The notes: generated by a model from the letters alone, not told the origin. DNA of 32,239 bases from Anaerolineaceae bacterium UBA2260 (GCA_002347485.1 DDXM01000045.1:1-32239), one strand, 5' to 3'; numbered from the stretch's first letter, positions 15,947 through 24,463 are shown. Program-made: numbers and translations.

Positions 15947-16963
15947 GTGGACGCAACTGACGCCCGGATCTGCATCCTTCCCAAAAAACTTGGGCTTGGC
16001 GGCCCGGCATCGTTCCAGGCGGGTTTAATCACGTCGTTCCAAGCTGCCGGCGTGATGGTTACGCACGATCCCCGCGAGCAATGTCTTTCCGCTATTCTGG
16101 TGTTTGGCGCCGGTGCAGAGATAACCACCCTGCGGGCAGCTCAGAGCGCTGGCGTGCGTGTGGTGCAGCGTTTGAATGGCATGAATTGGGTGCACCGCCG
16201 CAAGTTCATCGGAGTGCGGCATTTTCTCAAAGCGGAATTTGGAAATTTCAAACTACGCGCGGTTCGTCAACTTGCCGACCGTGTGATCTACCAGAGCCAG
16301 TTTGCCCGCGCGTGGTGGGAACGGGAGCACGGCGTCCTGGAGAAACACCAGGTAGTCATCCATAACGGTGTCGATCTCAATCTTTTCAGCCCACAACCGG
16401 ATGAACGTCCCGCAGACCGCTACCGCGTGTTGATGGTTGAAGCTCATCACGGCGGGGGGTACGACCAGGGCCTCCGTTCGGGGATAGCATTGGCGGAGCG
16501 GCTGAACGAGAGTCTGGATCAGCCGGTGGAGCTGGTCGTGGCGGGCGAGGTGCCTTCCGCGTTGCGCCGCGTGTACAACCACACCTGGATCACCTGGCTG
16601 GGGGTTGTAGACCATGCTCAAATCCCTGCGATCAATCGTTCAGCGCATCTGTTCTTTTCCGGCGATATCAACGCCGCATGCCCCAACGCCGTGCTGGAAG
16701 CGTTGGCGTGCGGCTTGCCGGTGGTCGCGTATGACACGGGTTCGATGAGCGAACTCATCACAAAGCGGGTGGGCAGGCTCGCGCCTTATGGGGGGGATGT
16801 TTGGAAACTCGAGCAACCGGACGGAAATGGGCTGGCGACCGCAGCGCGGGAAATTCTCACCTCGCGCGATGATTTCCGCCAGGCCGCCCGGGATCAGGCT
16901 GAAGCATGTTTTGATATCAGGGACGTAGCCGAGCGTTACTTAAAAATCCTGCTAAGCGATTGA
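15947..16963 (+). CDS. Glycosyltransferase family 4 protein
   Basis: This 338-residue cytosolic GT-B enzyme has a variable N-terminal acceptor domain with LGLGGPASFQ and a VIYQSQFAR helix. The linker carries HNGVDLNLFSP, a classic GT4 feature. The donor-binding domain has VVAGEV, and ACPNAVLEALACGLPVVAYDTGSMSELI supplies the conserved Glu-x7-Glu nucleotide-sugar motif. It begins with GTG at 15947, 12 bp after the epimerase stop, with only a weak ribosome site (AGGCGG), so expression may rely on translation of the upstream gene. It probably transfers a sugar, possibly ManNAcA, onto a surface glycan; donor and acceptor cannot be read from sequence. It ends 11 bp before the convergent membrane-protein gene, with no visible terminator between. 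Confidence 0.85.
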   Translation: MDATDARICILPKKLGLGGPASFQAGLITSFQAAGVMVTHDPREQCLSAILVFGAGAEITTLRAAQSAGVRVVQRLNGMNWVHRRKFIGVRHFLKAEFGNFKLRAVRQLADRVIYQSQFARAWWEREHGVLEKHQVVIHNGVDLNLFSPQPDERPADRYRVLMVEAHHGGGYDQGLRSGIALAERLNESLDQPVELVVAGEVPSALRRVYNHTWITWLGVVDHAQIPAINRSAHLFFSGDINAACPNAVLEALACGLPVVAYDTGSMSELITKRVGRLAPYGGDVWKLEQPDGNGLATAAREILTSRDDFRQAARDQAEACFDIRDVAERYLKILLSD

Positions 16964-16974
16964 TATAAACGGTC

Positions 16975-17304
16975 TTATTCCTGGTCTTGTTTACGGTACC
17001 GGAGGACATAAATAATGGTGCCGACGAACACGATCAGCACCACACTCACCACTGCCAGCACGACGCCGTTGGTGAGTTTGTACTCGGTTGATGGGATTGA
17101 GGGTGCGGGTATTATCGTCCCGGTGATTTCCAATACATCCGGTGTGGGTGTAGGCGCGAAAGGGTCAAAATCGCCCGGCGGCTTGGGGCCGGAAAGCACC
17201 ATGGCGATCGCCAGCACCAGCAGCACGATCACCACAACGAGCACCCGGCCAAGGATGGTGGAGCGGGCGATCTTTTCCCAGGTGCGTTTCAAGAAGCGTG
17301 TCAT
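16975..17304 (-). CDS. Small two-helix membrane protein of unknown function
   Basis: This 109-residue protein has a basic N-terminus (KRTWEKIARS), a first membrane helix at about residues 19-42, an exposed loop rich in Pro and Thr (FAPTPTPD and a PAPSIPSTEY stretch), and a second helix at about 77-100. It ends in a charged tail (YRKQDQE). Both ends are therefore predicted to be cytoplasmic. No family was recognised. It is the last gene of the minus-strand unit, starting 15 bp after the solute-binding lipoprotein, so it may help anchor or organise that system; this is context only. Confidence 0.7.
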   Translation of the reverse strand: MTRFLKRTWEKIARSTILGRVLVVVIVLLVLAIAMVLSGPKPPGDFDPFAPTPTPDVLEITGTIIPAPSIPSTEYKLTNGVVLAVVSVVLIVFVGTIIYVLRYRKQDQE

Positions 17305-17319
17305 ATTTTCACCCTTGCG

Positions 17320-18642
17320 TTATTCAGTAAGCGCTTTCAATACCTTGTTGGATGATTCGATATAGGTGGTTTGCTTGCGCACCATTTCAATGGTCGCCTG
17401 GCTGAACAATGGACCGATTTCACTCATCACAAAGTTTCCTGGCAAGGGATTGGCGGATTGGCTGATCTGTAATAATGTGCCGGCAACTTCTTTGTTCTTC
17501 CATTGACCTAACGCGCCTTCAGTAACCGGCAGCAATCCGATGGCTTCAGTCCAGGCGCCCATGAATTCAGTCTCGAGCAGGTATTCTGCCAGCATCTGGT
17601 ATTCGGTGAGCCGTTCTGCGGAGGTTTGCGGGAAGGCCAATATCCAGCCATCTGCCAGCGTGAAACCGGTGTCATCCCATCTCGGGAGCGGGCTGATGGT
17701 CACCTTTTCAGGATATAACGCCAGGTATTGAGACGACCAGAGAACCGCGTACGTGGCATTGGAATTTAACAACGCCTGCCAGGATTGCTCGAACGTTGCG
17801 AAATCGGTCAGCCAGGTGGGAAAGGCGTTCGCGTTCGCGCCATCGGACAGGAGTAGGAGACTTTGCTGCAAAAAAGGCTCGTCCAGGTTAACCGTGGTTT
17901 CGTCGCCGCCGAAGTCACCGCCCAGGCTCATATACAAAAGCGTTTGCATCAATCCCTGCGGATCCGAAGCAGGAAAGGCGGTCACTTTCACATTTGATTG
18001 CACCAGCTCTCTCCACTGGGAATGAGGATAGGCGACCTCGATCGGTTTGTACGCCATGCACAGGGCATCCCCAGCGAACGGGATGCCGTAACGCGTACCT
18101 TTGACGAGCGTCATGGCGTTGGCGTAGGAGAAGTAGGAAGCCTGCTCGCTCTGGAATTCGCTGAGATCGATCGACATGAGCAACCCTGCCCTGGCGGCTT
18201 TTTCGAACTCAGATTTGGGCAGGATCAGGATTCCCGGTACAGCGGCGGGCGCAGCCAGGCTGGCGGTGGTAAGCGTGTCCAGCATTCCACCATCACCTGT
18301 TGGGGCTTTGATCCTGACAATGAGGGTGTAATCCTCATTATCGGCTTTGAATCGATCCAATTGTTCTTTCATCAGGTTTCCGGCCAGTGTGCCATTCTCC
18401 GGATCGAACTCCGGGGGCAGCCACAACGTGATCTGGTAGGGATCCACCATGGGTGTTTCATCGGAAATTGTGGGTTGGGGTACCGGCGTGGCAGCGGGGA
18501 GCAACGTGGCGGTTGGCGCTGGCGTCGGCTGCGCCTCCTGTAAGAAAGGAATCTCTTTAAGGATTTGCTCACACCCCACGCTGGAAAAAGCAAGAACCAG
18601 CGCGACAAGGAGCATTAAGAACCGCCGGTTAATAAAGCTCAT
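17320..18642 (-). CDS. Extracellular solute-binding lipoprotein (family 1-like)
   Basis: This 440-residue lipoprotein has a signal peptide (NRR then a hydrophobic core) ending in the lipobox SSVGC at Cys24, followed by a Pro/Thr-rich tether (about 33-62). The rest resembles family 1 solute-binding proteins of ABC importers, which trap a sugar or other solute between two lobes: ITLWLPPEF, RYGIPFAGDALCMAY, a LADGWILAFPQTS region, and a C-terminal segment of the kind found in maltose-type binders. No permease or ATPase gene for an importer lies in this window. It begins 2 bp after the stop of an M42 peptidase gene, so it is co-transcribed with the peptidases; a peptide or oligosaccharide ligand is possible. 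The ribosome site is weak, and translation is probably coupled. Confidence 0.8.
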   Translation of the reverse strand: MSFINRRFLMLLVALVLAFSSVGCEQILKEIPFLQEAQPTPAPTATLLPAATPVPQPTISDETPMVDPYQITLWLPPEFDPENGTLAGNLMKEQLDRFKADNEDYTLIVRIKAPTGDGGMLDTLTTASLAAPAAVPGILILPKSEFEKAARAGLLMSIDLSEFQSEQASYFSYANAMTLVKGTRYGIPFAGDALCMAYKPIEVAYPHSQWRELVQSNVKVTAFPASDPQGLMQTLLYMSLGGDFGGDETTVNLDEPFLQQSLLLLSDGANANAFPTWLTDFATFEQSWQALLNSNATYAVLWSSQYLALYPEKVTISPLPRWDDTGFTLADGWILAFPQTSAERLTEYQMLAEYLLETEFMGAWTEAIGLLPVTEGALGQWKNKEVAGTLLQISQSANPLPGNFVMSEIGPLFSQATIEMVRKQTTYIESSNKVLKALTE

Positions 18643-18644
18643 GA

Positions 18645-19640
18645 TTATCTCAGTTTGACAGGTTGACTTAATAGGTGAACCAGTAACTTCAAGCCTTGTT
18701 CATAGTCTACCATATCGATCATTTCCGAGGGAGAGTGCACATAGCGGCAGGGAATTGAAAGAACACCAGAGCGCATGCCGGCTTTTGAAATTTGCATCAC
18801 ACGCGCGTCCGTAGAGCCAATATCGAGGACTTCCATCTGGTACGGGATTTTGATCGCCTTCGCGCCGTCCACCATCCAGTTAACCACCCCCGGATCGGCA
18901 ATGAAACCCACATCGCGAACCTTAATGGCGGGACCTTTTCCCAGGTCCACCTGCATCTTGATCCCCATCAGGTTGCCCACCGGGGTCACATCCAGGGCGA
19001 GCCCCAGGTCGACATCCAATCCATAGGCAGCGGTGGTGGCCCCGCGTGAGGTCACTTCCTCCTGCACGCTGAAGACGAGGAACAACTCGTGCGGTGTCTC
19101 CTTGATCTGTTTGATGGCTTCCACCAGCAGCGCGCAGGATGAACGATCGTCCAGCGCCTTTGACGCGACTCGCTGACCGAGGTCTGCAAATTCGCGGTCG
19201 AACACTGCTACGTCGCCGGCCTTCACCGGGCAGTCTTTTTCAGAGCTGGCACCAACATCAATAAAGAACTGGTTCATGGGTTGGATCTTCGCAAGGTCCT
19301 CGGGTTTATCACTATCGATCACCCCGCGCACCCCGTTCAGGAATTTTACCCGGCTGCCAGGCAGGTAGCGCGGTATCACCGAACCCAGGTTGCTGAACCT
19401 GACCGCACCGTTCTTTTCCACATGCGTCACTATCACGCCGATCTCGTCCATGTGCGCGGCGACCATGATGCGCGATCCATTTGCTTTTTTCTCCCCCATC
19501 CTGGCAATCAGGTTGCCGAGGGCATCCACCTTGATCTCTTTGACAAATGGGCTGATCTCCTCTCGGATGACTTCGCGGATGGCGGATTCGTAACCGGAGG
19601 CCCCCGGGGTTTGAGTGAGTTTTTGCAGTAATTCTTTCAT
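18645..19640 (-). CDS. M42-family metalloaminopeptidase (third of three paralogues)
   Basis: This 331-residue cytoplasmic dinuclear-metal aminopeptidase of the M42 (TET/glutamyl aminopeptidase/FrvX) family keeps all the expected ligands: His63 and Asp65 in AAHMDEIG, Asp164/165 in KALDDRSS, catalytic Glu194 and Glu195 in VQEE, Asp217 in ALDVTP, and His302 in YVHSP. Family members usually form 12-subunit tetrahedra that trim peptides after the proteasome or other proteases. The ATG at 19638-19640 was chosen because GAGAGG lies upstream; a longer frame to 19694 has no ribosome site. It is 16 bp after the second paralogue. Its sequence differs clearly from the other two copies, suggesting different peptide preference. 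Confidence 0.9.
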   Translation of the reverse strand: MKELLQKLTQTPGASGYESAIREVIREEISPFVKEIKVDALGNLIARMGEKKANGSRIMVAAHMDEIGVIVTHVEKNGAVRFSNLGSVIPRYLPGSRVKFLNGVRGVIDSDKPEDLAKIQPMNQFFIDVGASSEKDCPVKAGDVAVFDREFADLGQRVASKALDDRSSCALLVEAIKQIKETPHELFLVFSVQEEVTSRGATTAAYGLDVDLGLALDVTPVGNLMGIKMQVDLGKGPAIKVRDVGFIADPGVVNWMVDGAKAIKIPYQMEVLDIGSTDARVMQISKAGMRSGVLSIPCRYVHSPSEMIDMVDYEQGLKLLVHLLSQPVKLR

Positions 19641-19656
19641 CTTTGACCTCTCTCGT

Positions 19657-20748
19657 TCATGATCTGTCGACGGCCAGGATGGACCGGTCAGCATGTATAA
19701 GGATCAATTGCAGCAGATCCAGGGTGTTTTGCCAATCCTGCACCCTGGCGTGCAATACAGGGGAATGCGCGAAGCGTCCGGGGATCGAAATGGAAACGCT
19801 GGGCACGCCCGCCCCGGTGAGGTGGATAGCGCCCGCGTCTGTGCCGCCGCCCCCCGGCTGGCGGAACTGGTAAGGAATCTTATTCTCGCTGGCCAGTTGC
19901 ACCAGGAAGCGGATCAACCGCGGGTCGGAGATCGTGCCCGCGTCAGCAAGGTAGATCGCCGGTCCAGCGCCCAGCCGGCAGTTGTATTGCACATTTTCGC
20001 TATCTTCATCCGGCAGGGGCAAGTCGAAGGCTGGCGTGGAATCAATCACGAATGCCATGTCCGGCGCAAAATCGAACGCGGCGACGCGCGCCCCGCGCAA
20101 CCCGATCTCCTCCTGTACTGTGAACGCGAATAGCACCTCCAGATCGCCCGGGTTGACCCTGGCGAGCTCCAGCAGGGTGGCGACACCCAGCCGGTCATCA
20201 AGGGCTTTGCCGAACAGGCTGTCGCCAGCACGATGAAACCGGGTAGCAAAGGTGGCGTAATCACCGACCTTAACTTTTCCGGCACTGCCCGGGCTGACAT
20301 CAATGCGTAGACTGCTGACCTGTGGTGCGTTGCGGCGTTCTTCCGGTTTGGTGAGGTGGATCGGCTTGCCGCCGATCACGCCTTCCACACGATCCTTGCC
20401 TACCAGCAGGGGTTTTGCAATTAATTGCCGCGGGTCGATCCCGCCTACTGGCTCGAACGCGAATAGCCCTTCTCCATCATCCTGCACCAGCATGAAACCC
20501 ACTTCATCCATATGCGCGGCGAACATCACGCGCAACGCGCCTTTCTTTTTGGCGTGTTTCACCGCCAGCACGTTGCCAAGCGCGTCCACTGTGCATTCAT
20601 CTACATAGGGCTTGACCTGTTCGATGACGATGCGGCGGACTTCATCTTCGTTGCCGGAGACGCCCACAGCGTTGCATAATTGTTCAAGTAATTTGACCGG
20701 TACTTTGCTCACGACGGTTTTCCTGCCCAAAGATCTCTGTGTTGTCAT
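19657..20748 (-). CDS. M42-family metalloaminopeptidase (second of three paralogues)
   Basis: This 363-residue M42 peptidase has its metal and catalytic residues in place: His79 and Asp81 in AAHMDEVG, Asp184/185 in KALDDRLG, Glu213/214 in VQEE, Asp236 in VIDSTP, and His328 in RFAHSP. An N-terminal extension of about 15 basic residues precedes the usual start of the fold. A GGGGTDAG turn (299-306) replaces the shorter loop of the other copies. The ATG at 20748 overlaps the stop of the upstream paralogue by four bases, so translation is likely coupled. Substrate preference (acidic, aliphatic or basic N-terminal residues) cannot be read from sequence. Confidence 0.9.
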   Translation of the reverse strand: MTTQRSLGRKTVVSKVPVKLLEQLCNAVGVSGNEDEVRRIVIEQVKPYVDECTVDALGNVLAVKHAKKKGALRVMFAAHMDEVGFMLVQDDGEGLFAFEPVGGIDPRQLIAKPLLVGKDRVEGVIGGKPIHLTKPEERRNAPQVSSLRIDVSPGSAGKVKVGDYATFATRFHRAGDSLFGKALDDRLGVATLLELARVNPGDLEVLFAFTVQEEIGLRGARVAAFDFAPDMAFVIDSTPAFDLPLPDEDSENVQYNCRLGAGPAIYLADAGTISDPRLIRFLVQLASENKIPYQFRQPGGGGTDAGAIHLTGAGVPSVSISIPGRFAHSPVLHARVQDWQNTLDLLQLILIHADRSILAVDRS

Positions 20749-21809
20749 GCGACCTCTTTTCGGGTCAACCCTGTCAGACTGTCGGCTTCCAGGCTGGTGA
20801 TGAATTTGGCCAGCAGGCGTCCGGTCCGCCGGATGTCCGTTAACGTTGTCAACTCGTACGGAGTGTGCATGTAGCGGATGGGGATACCAATGACCATTGT
20901 CGGCACCCCGGCTGCGGTGATCTGCATCGCCATCGCGTCGGTGCCGGAGCTGCGAGGCATGGTTTCGATGGCGTACGGCATATCGATCTCTTTGGCGGTT
21001 TCCACAAAACGCTTGTGAAGCAAGGGGTGAATGTTCGCGCCTAATCCAATGGTTGGGCCTTTGCCTAAAGGAAAGGTGGTGTGATCCTTCAGTCCCGGTT
21101 CCTGTGCGAAGGTAACATCCACCGCGATGCCGAGTGTGGGTTTAATGTGAAATGTGGAGGAGTAGGCGCCGATGAGATGCATTTCCTCCTGCACGGTGGC
21201 GGCGCACCACAGGTCCCATTGCAGGTTGTAATGCTTCAATTCTTCCAGGCAGACGGTGAGGGCGGCAACCGAGGCGCGGTTATCCAGGCTGTGACCGCTA
21301 ATGTAACCATCGCCCATGTCCAACGGCTGGCTCGCAAAGGAGACGATGTCGCCAATACGCACCACGCGCTTGAGTTCATTTTCACCCAGTCCCGTGTCAA
21401 TAAACAGGTTATCGTAAACGGGTGCTTTACCGGCGGCTGAAGCGGGTAGAAAGCGATCGGGAATCATTTGCACAACACCCGTGATTTCACGGACGCCGTG
21501 TACGGTCACCAGTTGACCTGGCAGTACGCGCGGGTCGATTCCGCCGATCTGGGTGACGCGTAAAAAGCCGCGGCTAAAGCTTTTCACCATCAAGCCGATG
21601 CCATCCATATGGGCGGCGATCATCAGGCTTGGTCGCGGTTCAGATGACGCGGCTTTTCGCAGCGCGTGAAGACTGCCAAGCGGGCTGTAGCTGATCTCGT
21701 CGGTCAGCGGCTGCCATGCCTGGGTGATGATTTCGCTTACGGGTTTTTCGAAACCTGATAAACCCGGGCTGGACATTAATGAATGCAAAAACGCTTCGAT
21801 CTTTTCCAT
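20745..21809 (-). CDS. M42-family metalloaminopeptidase (first of three paralogues)
   Basis: This 354-residue M42 peptidase shows His67 and Asp69 in AAHMDGIG, Asp176 in HSLDNRAS, Glu208/209 in VQEE, Asp231 in AVDVTF, and His315 in YMHTP. The first-shell bridging motif is LDNR instead of the LDDR of the two downstream paralogues, a common family variant. GGAG lies five bases before the ATG. It is the first peptidase of the unit, 39 bp after a Pro/Thr-rich membrane protein gene. Three divergent M42 copies in a row suggest a set of aminopeptidases with complementary specificity, or mixed oligomers as reported for archaeal TET proteins. Confidence 0.9.
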   Translation of the reverse strand: MEKIEAFLHSLMSSPGLSGFEKPVSEIITQAWQPLTDEISYSPLGSLHALRKAASSEPRPSLMIAAHMDGIGLMVKSFSRGFLRVTQIGGIDPRVLPGQLVTVHGVREITGVVQMIPDRFLPASAAGKAPVYDNLFIDTGLGENELKRVVRIGDIVSFASQPLDMGDGYISGHSLDNRASVAALTVCLEELKHYNLQWDLWCAATVQEEMHLIGAYSSTFHIKPTLGIAVDVTFAQEPGLKDHTTFPLGKGPTIGLGANIHPLLHKRFVETAKEIDMPYAIETMPRSSGTDAMAMQITAAGVPTMVIGIPIRYMHTPYELTTLTDIRRTGRLLAKFITSLEADSLTGLTRKEVA

Positions 21810-21848
21810 GCTGCTCCGTTGTGGTCTCAGTTTTGGTTATATTTAATC

Positions 21849-22232
21849 CTATGGGGTCTCTTCTGGAGGAGAGGTTGAGGTTTCCGTTGGTGGGATCGCG
21901 GTATCTGTGCTCGTGGGGGTGTGGCTGGGAGTTGAGGTGGGAATGACGTACGTGCGTGTGAGCGTCAGGGTGAGCGTGATGGTGGGTGTGGGGGTGTCAG
22001 TGCGCGTTGGGAAGATCACGGTTGGCACCGGCAGCGTTGGGCTGGGGGTGGCGCTGAACTCAGGCGCAGTCGCCGCGAATGTCGCGGTGGGCGCAGATGG
22101 GGTAACGCGTCCGCGAATTCCCTCGTTCACCAGCAGAACGACCCCTCCCAACAGGTAACACGGGATGGTGGCAATGATGATGATGAGCAGCGTCCGTTTG
22201 ACGCGGGATCGTTTTACCGGGTCCTGTATCAT
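21849..22232 (-). CDS. Membrane-anchored Pro/Thr/Ser-rich low-complexity protein
   Basis: This 127-residue protein has a basic cytoplasmic start (PVKRSRVKRT), one membrane helix at about residues 14-35, then about 90 residues dominated by Thr, Pro and Ser with repeated PT, TPT and TLT units. No folded domain follows, so it is a stalk without a head. Such segments are probably extracellular and may be O-glycosylated; that is inference. AGGAAA precedes the ATG. It is the first gene after the promoter at 22251-22279 and probably leads the peptidase unit. The low-complexity repeats and strand-biased GT-rich composition make homology detection unreliable. Confidence 0.65.
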   Translation of the reverse strand: MIQDPVKRSRVKRTLLIIIIATIPCYLLGGVVLLVNEGIRGRVTPSAPTATFAATAPEFSATPSPTLPVPTVIFPTRTDTPTPTITLTLTLTRTYVIPTSTPSHTPTSTDTAIPPTETSTSPPEETP

Positions 22233-22250
22233 GCGGGTTTCCTAAACTTC

Positions 22251-22279
22251 ATCATATCACGTGCAATGGAACTGGGCAA
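22251..22279 (-). promoter_or_regulatory. Promoter of the M42 peptidase operon (TTGCCC-17-TATGAT)
   Basis: On the reverse strand TTGCCC (22279-22274) and TATGAT (22256-22251) are separated by 17 bp. Transcription would start near 22244, about 12 nt before the ATG at 22232. No comparable promoter was seen in the short gaps of the downstream genes, supporting a single transcript to 16975. Confidence 0.6.
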
Positions 22280-22297
22280 GCCAACCTCACCCGGTGA

Positions 22298-24390
22298 TCA
22301 GCGGTTTTGAAAATCCAGCCCTTTCTGCGTGTTCACCATGCGGATCTCCTGCTGCACGGTGAAGAACAGGTTCTCCGCTTTGAGGTCAGTGATGGTGTAG
22401 CACGGGGCATCCAAATGGTCCGCTAGCGCTTGCGCCAATCCCTGGTCGAAGGCGGGGTGTTCCATATTGATAACCACGCTGTGAATGTTCTCTTTGGCGA
22501 TCAGGTTCGCGATATTGTAGGCTTCTTCCTGCGGCGAGCTGAAGCCGATGGAAACATTTCCCGCCCCGTCCGTGAGCACGATCAACAGCGGCATGATCTC
22601 GGGGTGCAACAGTTTCTCCTTGCGCAGGGTCTCGTAAGACATCATCAGCCCCGCGCTTAATGGAGTCTTTCCGCCGACTGGAATATCTTCCAACGCGGTT
22701 TCAGCCAGCATGACCGAGTTGGTTGGGGACAGCACAAGGGTGGCGAGATTCTTTTGAAACACGATCAGCCCCACCCGGTCGCGCCGCTGATATGCGTCGG
22801 TGAGCAGTGACATGATGGCGCCTTTGGTGGCGGCCATGCGTTCCGCCACTGCCATCGACCAGGATGCGTCCACCAGAAAGAGGATCAGGTTGGCGGCTTT
22901 GCGCACGCGGATCTTTTTCATGTAATCGCCGGGGCGCACTGCGAACGCGACGTGATTCCTTGCCTTGATGTCTTCGCGCTCTCGCTGGAAGGGCGCGGCG
23001 GCGCGCACGGTGGCGTCAAACGCCAGGTCATCCACGCGCCCCTGGGCCGGACGGGATTGAATGTAGCGTCCACGCTTACGCTCTGTGCGTGTGACCGAAC
23101 GACGCCCAGCGTAGGAGCGCATCATTTTATCCAACGGGGTATTTAATTTGCGTGGAGTGAACTCCTCGCCATCCGGCAATTGCTTGCCGCCCGCCCACCA
23201 GTAGGCGTCGTTCTTAGCGAATGGGTTTTGCAGGGTTGGTTCAGGTTGCCCCTGTTGGGGCGAAGGTCCGCCGGTCTCTTCCGGCGTTACGCTTTTTTTG
23301 AGCCCGCTTTCTCCTCTTCAGCCGTTTCTGATTCCATTTCCTGCTGATGTTTGCCGGTGCTCGCGCCTTGCAATTGCTCGATGCGTTCCTGCAACTCCTC
23401 CATGCCCATTTCTTCACGCTGGAAGGGGCCACTCTTCAGACGGTGGGGGAGAGCCAGTTCCGCCGCGAGCGCGATGTCACGGTCGTTGATCTCTTTGCGG
23501 CCGTCAAATGCGGCTTGCGCGCGCGCGGTTTTCAGGATGACCAGGTCAGACCGGTGACCATCCACGTTCAATGAAGCGGTCAACGCAGCGATGGACAACA
23601 GGTTCTGCCGGGTGTATGCCACCTCATCCACCAGCCGGCGGGCGTTCTCGATCTGCTGAGAAAGGTCGCTTTCTTTATCTTTCCATGCTTCGAAGAAGCG
23701 GCTGGCGTCCTCCTCGAAAGCGATGTTGCGTTCCATGATCTGCACACGTTCACGGGCGTCGCGGATCCCCCGAATTTCGACGGACAACGCGAAGCGGTCC
23801 AGGAGCTGCGGCCTCAGGTCGCCTTCCTCGGGGTTCATCGTGCCCACCAGGATGAAGCGGGCGGGGTGGGTGAACGAGATCCCCTCGCGTTCCACGATGT
23901 TCACGCCCATGGCGGCGGCGTCGAGCAGCACATCCACCACGTGGTCATCGAGCAGGTTGACCTCGTCGATGTAGAGCAGGCCTCGGTTGGCAGCAGCCAG
24001 CACACCGGGTTCGAAGCTGCGCACACCCTTCTGGATGGCTTTTTCAATATCCAGCGTGCCCACCACGCGGTCTTCAGTGGCGGATACCGGTAGGTTGACG
24101 AACGGGGTGTGACGGGTGATCGACTCGAGCACTTCACCCTGCGCGGCGCGTTCGCGGCATTCCGTGCACCATGTGGTTGGTTTATCCGGGTCGCAGCCAA
24201 AACGACAGTCGCGCACGACGCGCACACTGGGCAGCAGCGCCGCCAATGCTCTGGCGGCTGTGGATTTGGCTGTTCCCCGCTCACCGCGGATCAGCACGCC
24301 GCCGATACGCGGATCGACCGCGTTAAGCACCAGGGCGCGGCGCATTCTTTCCTGGCCTACTACTGCTGTGAATGGATAAATTGCGGGCAT
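22298..24390 (-). CDS. chlD: Mg/Co-chelatase medium subunit ChlD, full length via predicted -1 frameshift
   Basis: Read through with a -1 shift at the A7 run (23299-23293), the gene gives one 697-residue ChlD-type protein, the usual family length. Residues 1-366 are the AAA+ domain. Residues 367-410 are a Pro/Gln/Glu-rich linker entered in the -1 frame, running into NPFAKNDAYWWAGG. The remainder is the basic segment and a von Willebrand A domain with a MIDAS motif, DASWS (Asp508, Ser510, Ser512), Thr576 in GGKTPLS and LTDGAG. The -1 frame has no ATG, GTG or TTG between the slippery site and TTG at 23179, so independent translation of the VWA part is unlikely. With a ChlH/CobN-type large subunit, absent here, the complex inserts a metal into a tetrapyrrole. 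In a non-phototroph this would be cobalt for B12. A homopolymer sequencing error remains the alternative. Confidence 0.85.
23248..23316 (-). promoter_or_regulatory. Predicted programmed -1 frameshift cassette
   Basis: On the reverse strand, in order: GAGGAG (23316-23311), a Shine-Dalgarno-like stimulator; 11 nt spacer; slippery heptamer A-AAA-AAA in the zero frame (23299-23293) followed by GCG TAA; after six bases a perfect hairpin, CGCCGG with CCGGCG (23286-23281 and 23274-23269), with a six-base loop; then a second perfect hairpin, GCCCC with GGGGC (23261-23257 and 23252-23248), with a four-base loop. Order and spacing are like the dnaX frameshift signal. The zero-frame stop lies four codons after the slippery site begins. 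Confidence 0.8.
23287..24390 (-). CDS. chlI: Chelatase AAA+ subunit, zero-frame (ChlI-like) product
   Basis: Without frameshifting, translation ends at TAA (23289-23287) after 367 residues. The product looks like the small AAA+ chelatase subunit: Walker A GERGTAKST (36-44), a cysteine cluster CDPDKPTTWCTEC (66-78), Walker B LLYIDEVN (138-145), sensor-1 Asn in VGTMNPEEGDLRPQLLDRF, and a C-terminal helical lid with GHRSDLVILKTARA. ChlI hexamers power the medium subunit. The C-terminus is rich in Glu, Lys and Gln, unlike a folded end, as expected if it is a linker that normally continues. The ATG at 24390 is preferred, with AGGA about nine bases upstream; a TTG at 24399 is too close to that site. 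Confidence 0.85.
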   Translation of the reverse strand: MPAIYPFTAVVGQERMRRALVLNAVDPRIGGVLIRGERGTAKSTAARALAALLPSVRVVRDCRFGCDPDKPTTWCTECRERAAQGEVLESITRHTPFVNLPVSATEDRVVGTLDIEKAIQKGVRSFEPGVLAAANRGLLYIDEVNLLDDHVVDVLLDAAAMGVNIVEREGISFTHPARFILVGTMNPEEGDLRPQLLDRFALSVEIRGIRDARERVQIMERNIAFEEDASRFFEAWKDKESDLSQQIENARRLVDEVAYTRQNLLSIAALTASLNVDGHRSDLVILKTARAQAAFDGRKEINDRDIALAAELALPHRLKSGPFQREEMGMEELQERIEQLQGASTGKHQQEMESETAEEEKAGSKKA

Positions 24391-24434
24391 AAAGTTCAAT
24401 CCTATTTATGTATTGTGTTATTCGGACTTAGTTT

Positions 24435-24463
24435 ACCATAATCGCTATATGCTGCGCCATCAA
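24435..24463 (-). promoter_or_regulatory. Promoter of the chelatase gene (TTGATG-17-TATGGT)
   Basis: On the reverse strand TTGATG (24463-24458) and TATGGT (24440-24435) are spaced by 17 bp. The start near 24428 leaves about 38 nt before the ATG at 24390, including the AGGA ribosome site. Confidence 0.55.

Noticed and set aside
21849..22232. GT-rich plus-strand frame opposite the Pro/Thr stalk protein
   Set aside because: Simple Val/Gly repeat created by the complement of Thr/Pro codons; the minus strand has a start signal and a membrane helix.
22298..23179. VWA chelatase part as an independent gene starting at TTG 23179
   Set aside because: That start would discard linker residues (NPFAKNDAYWWAGG) that are continuous with the domain, and the open frame extends exactly to the slippery site. 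A frameshifted fusion explains it better.
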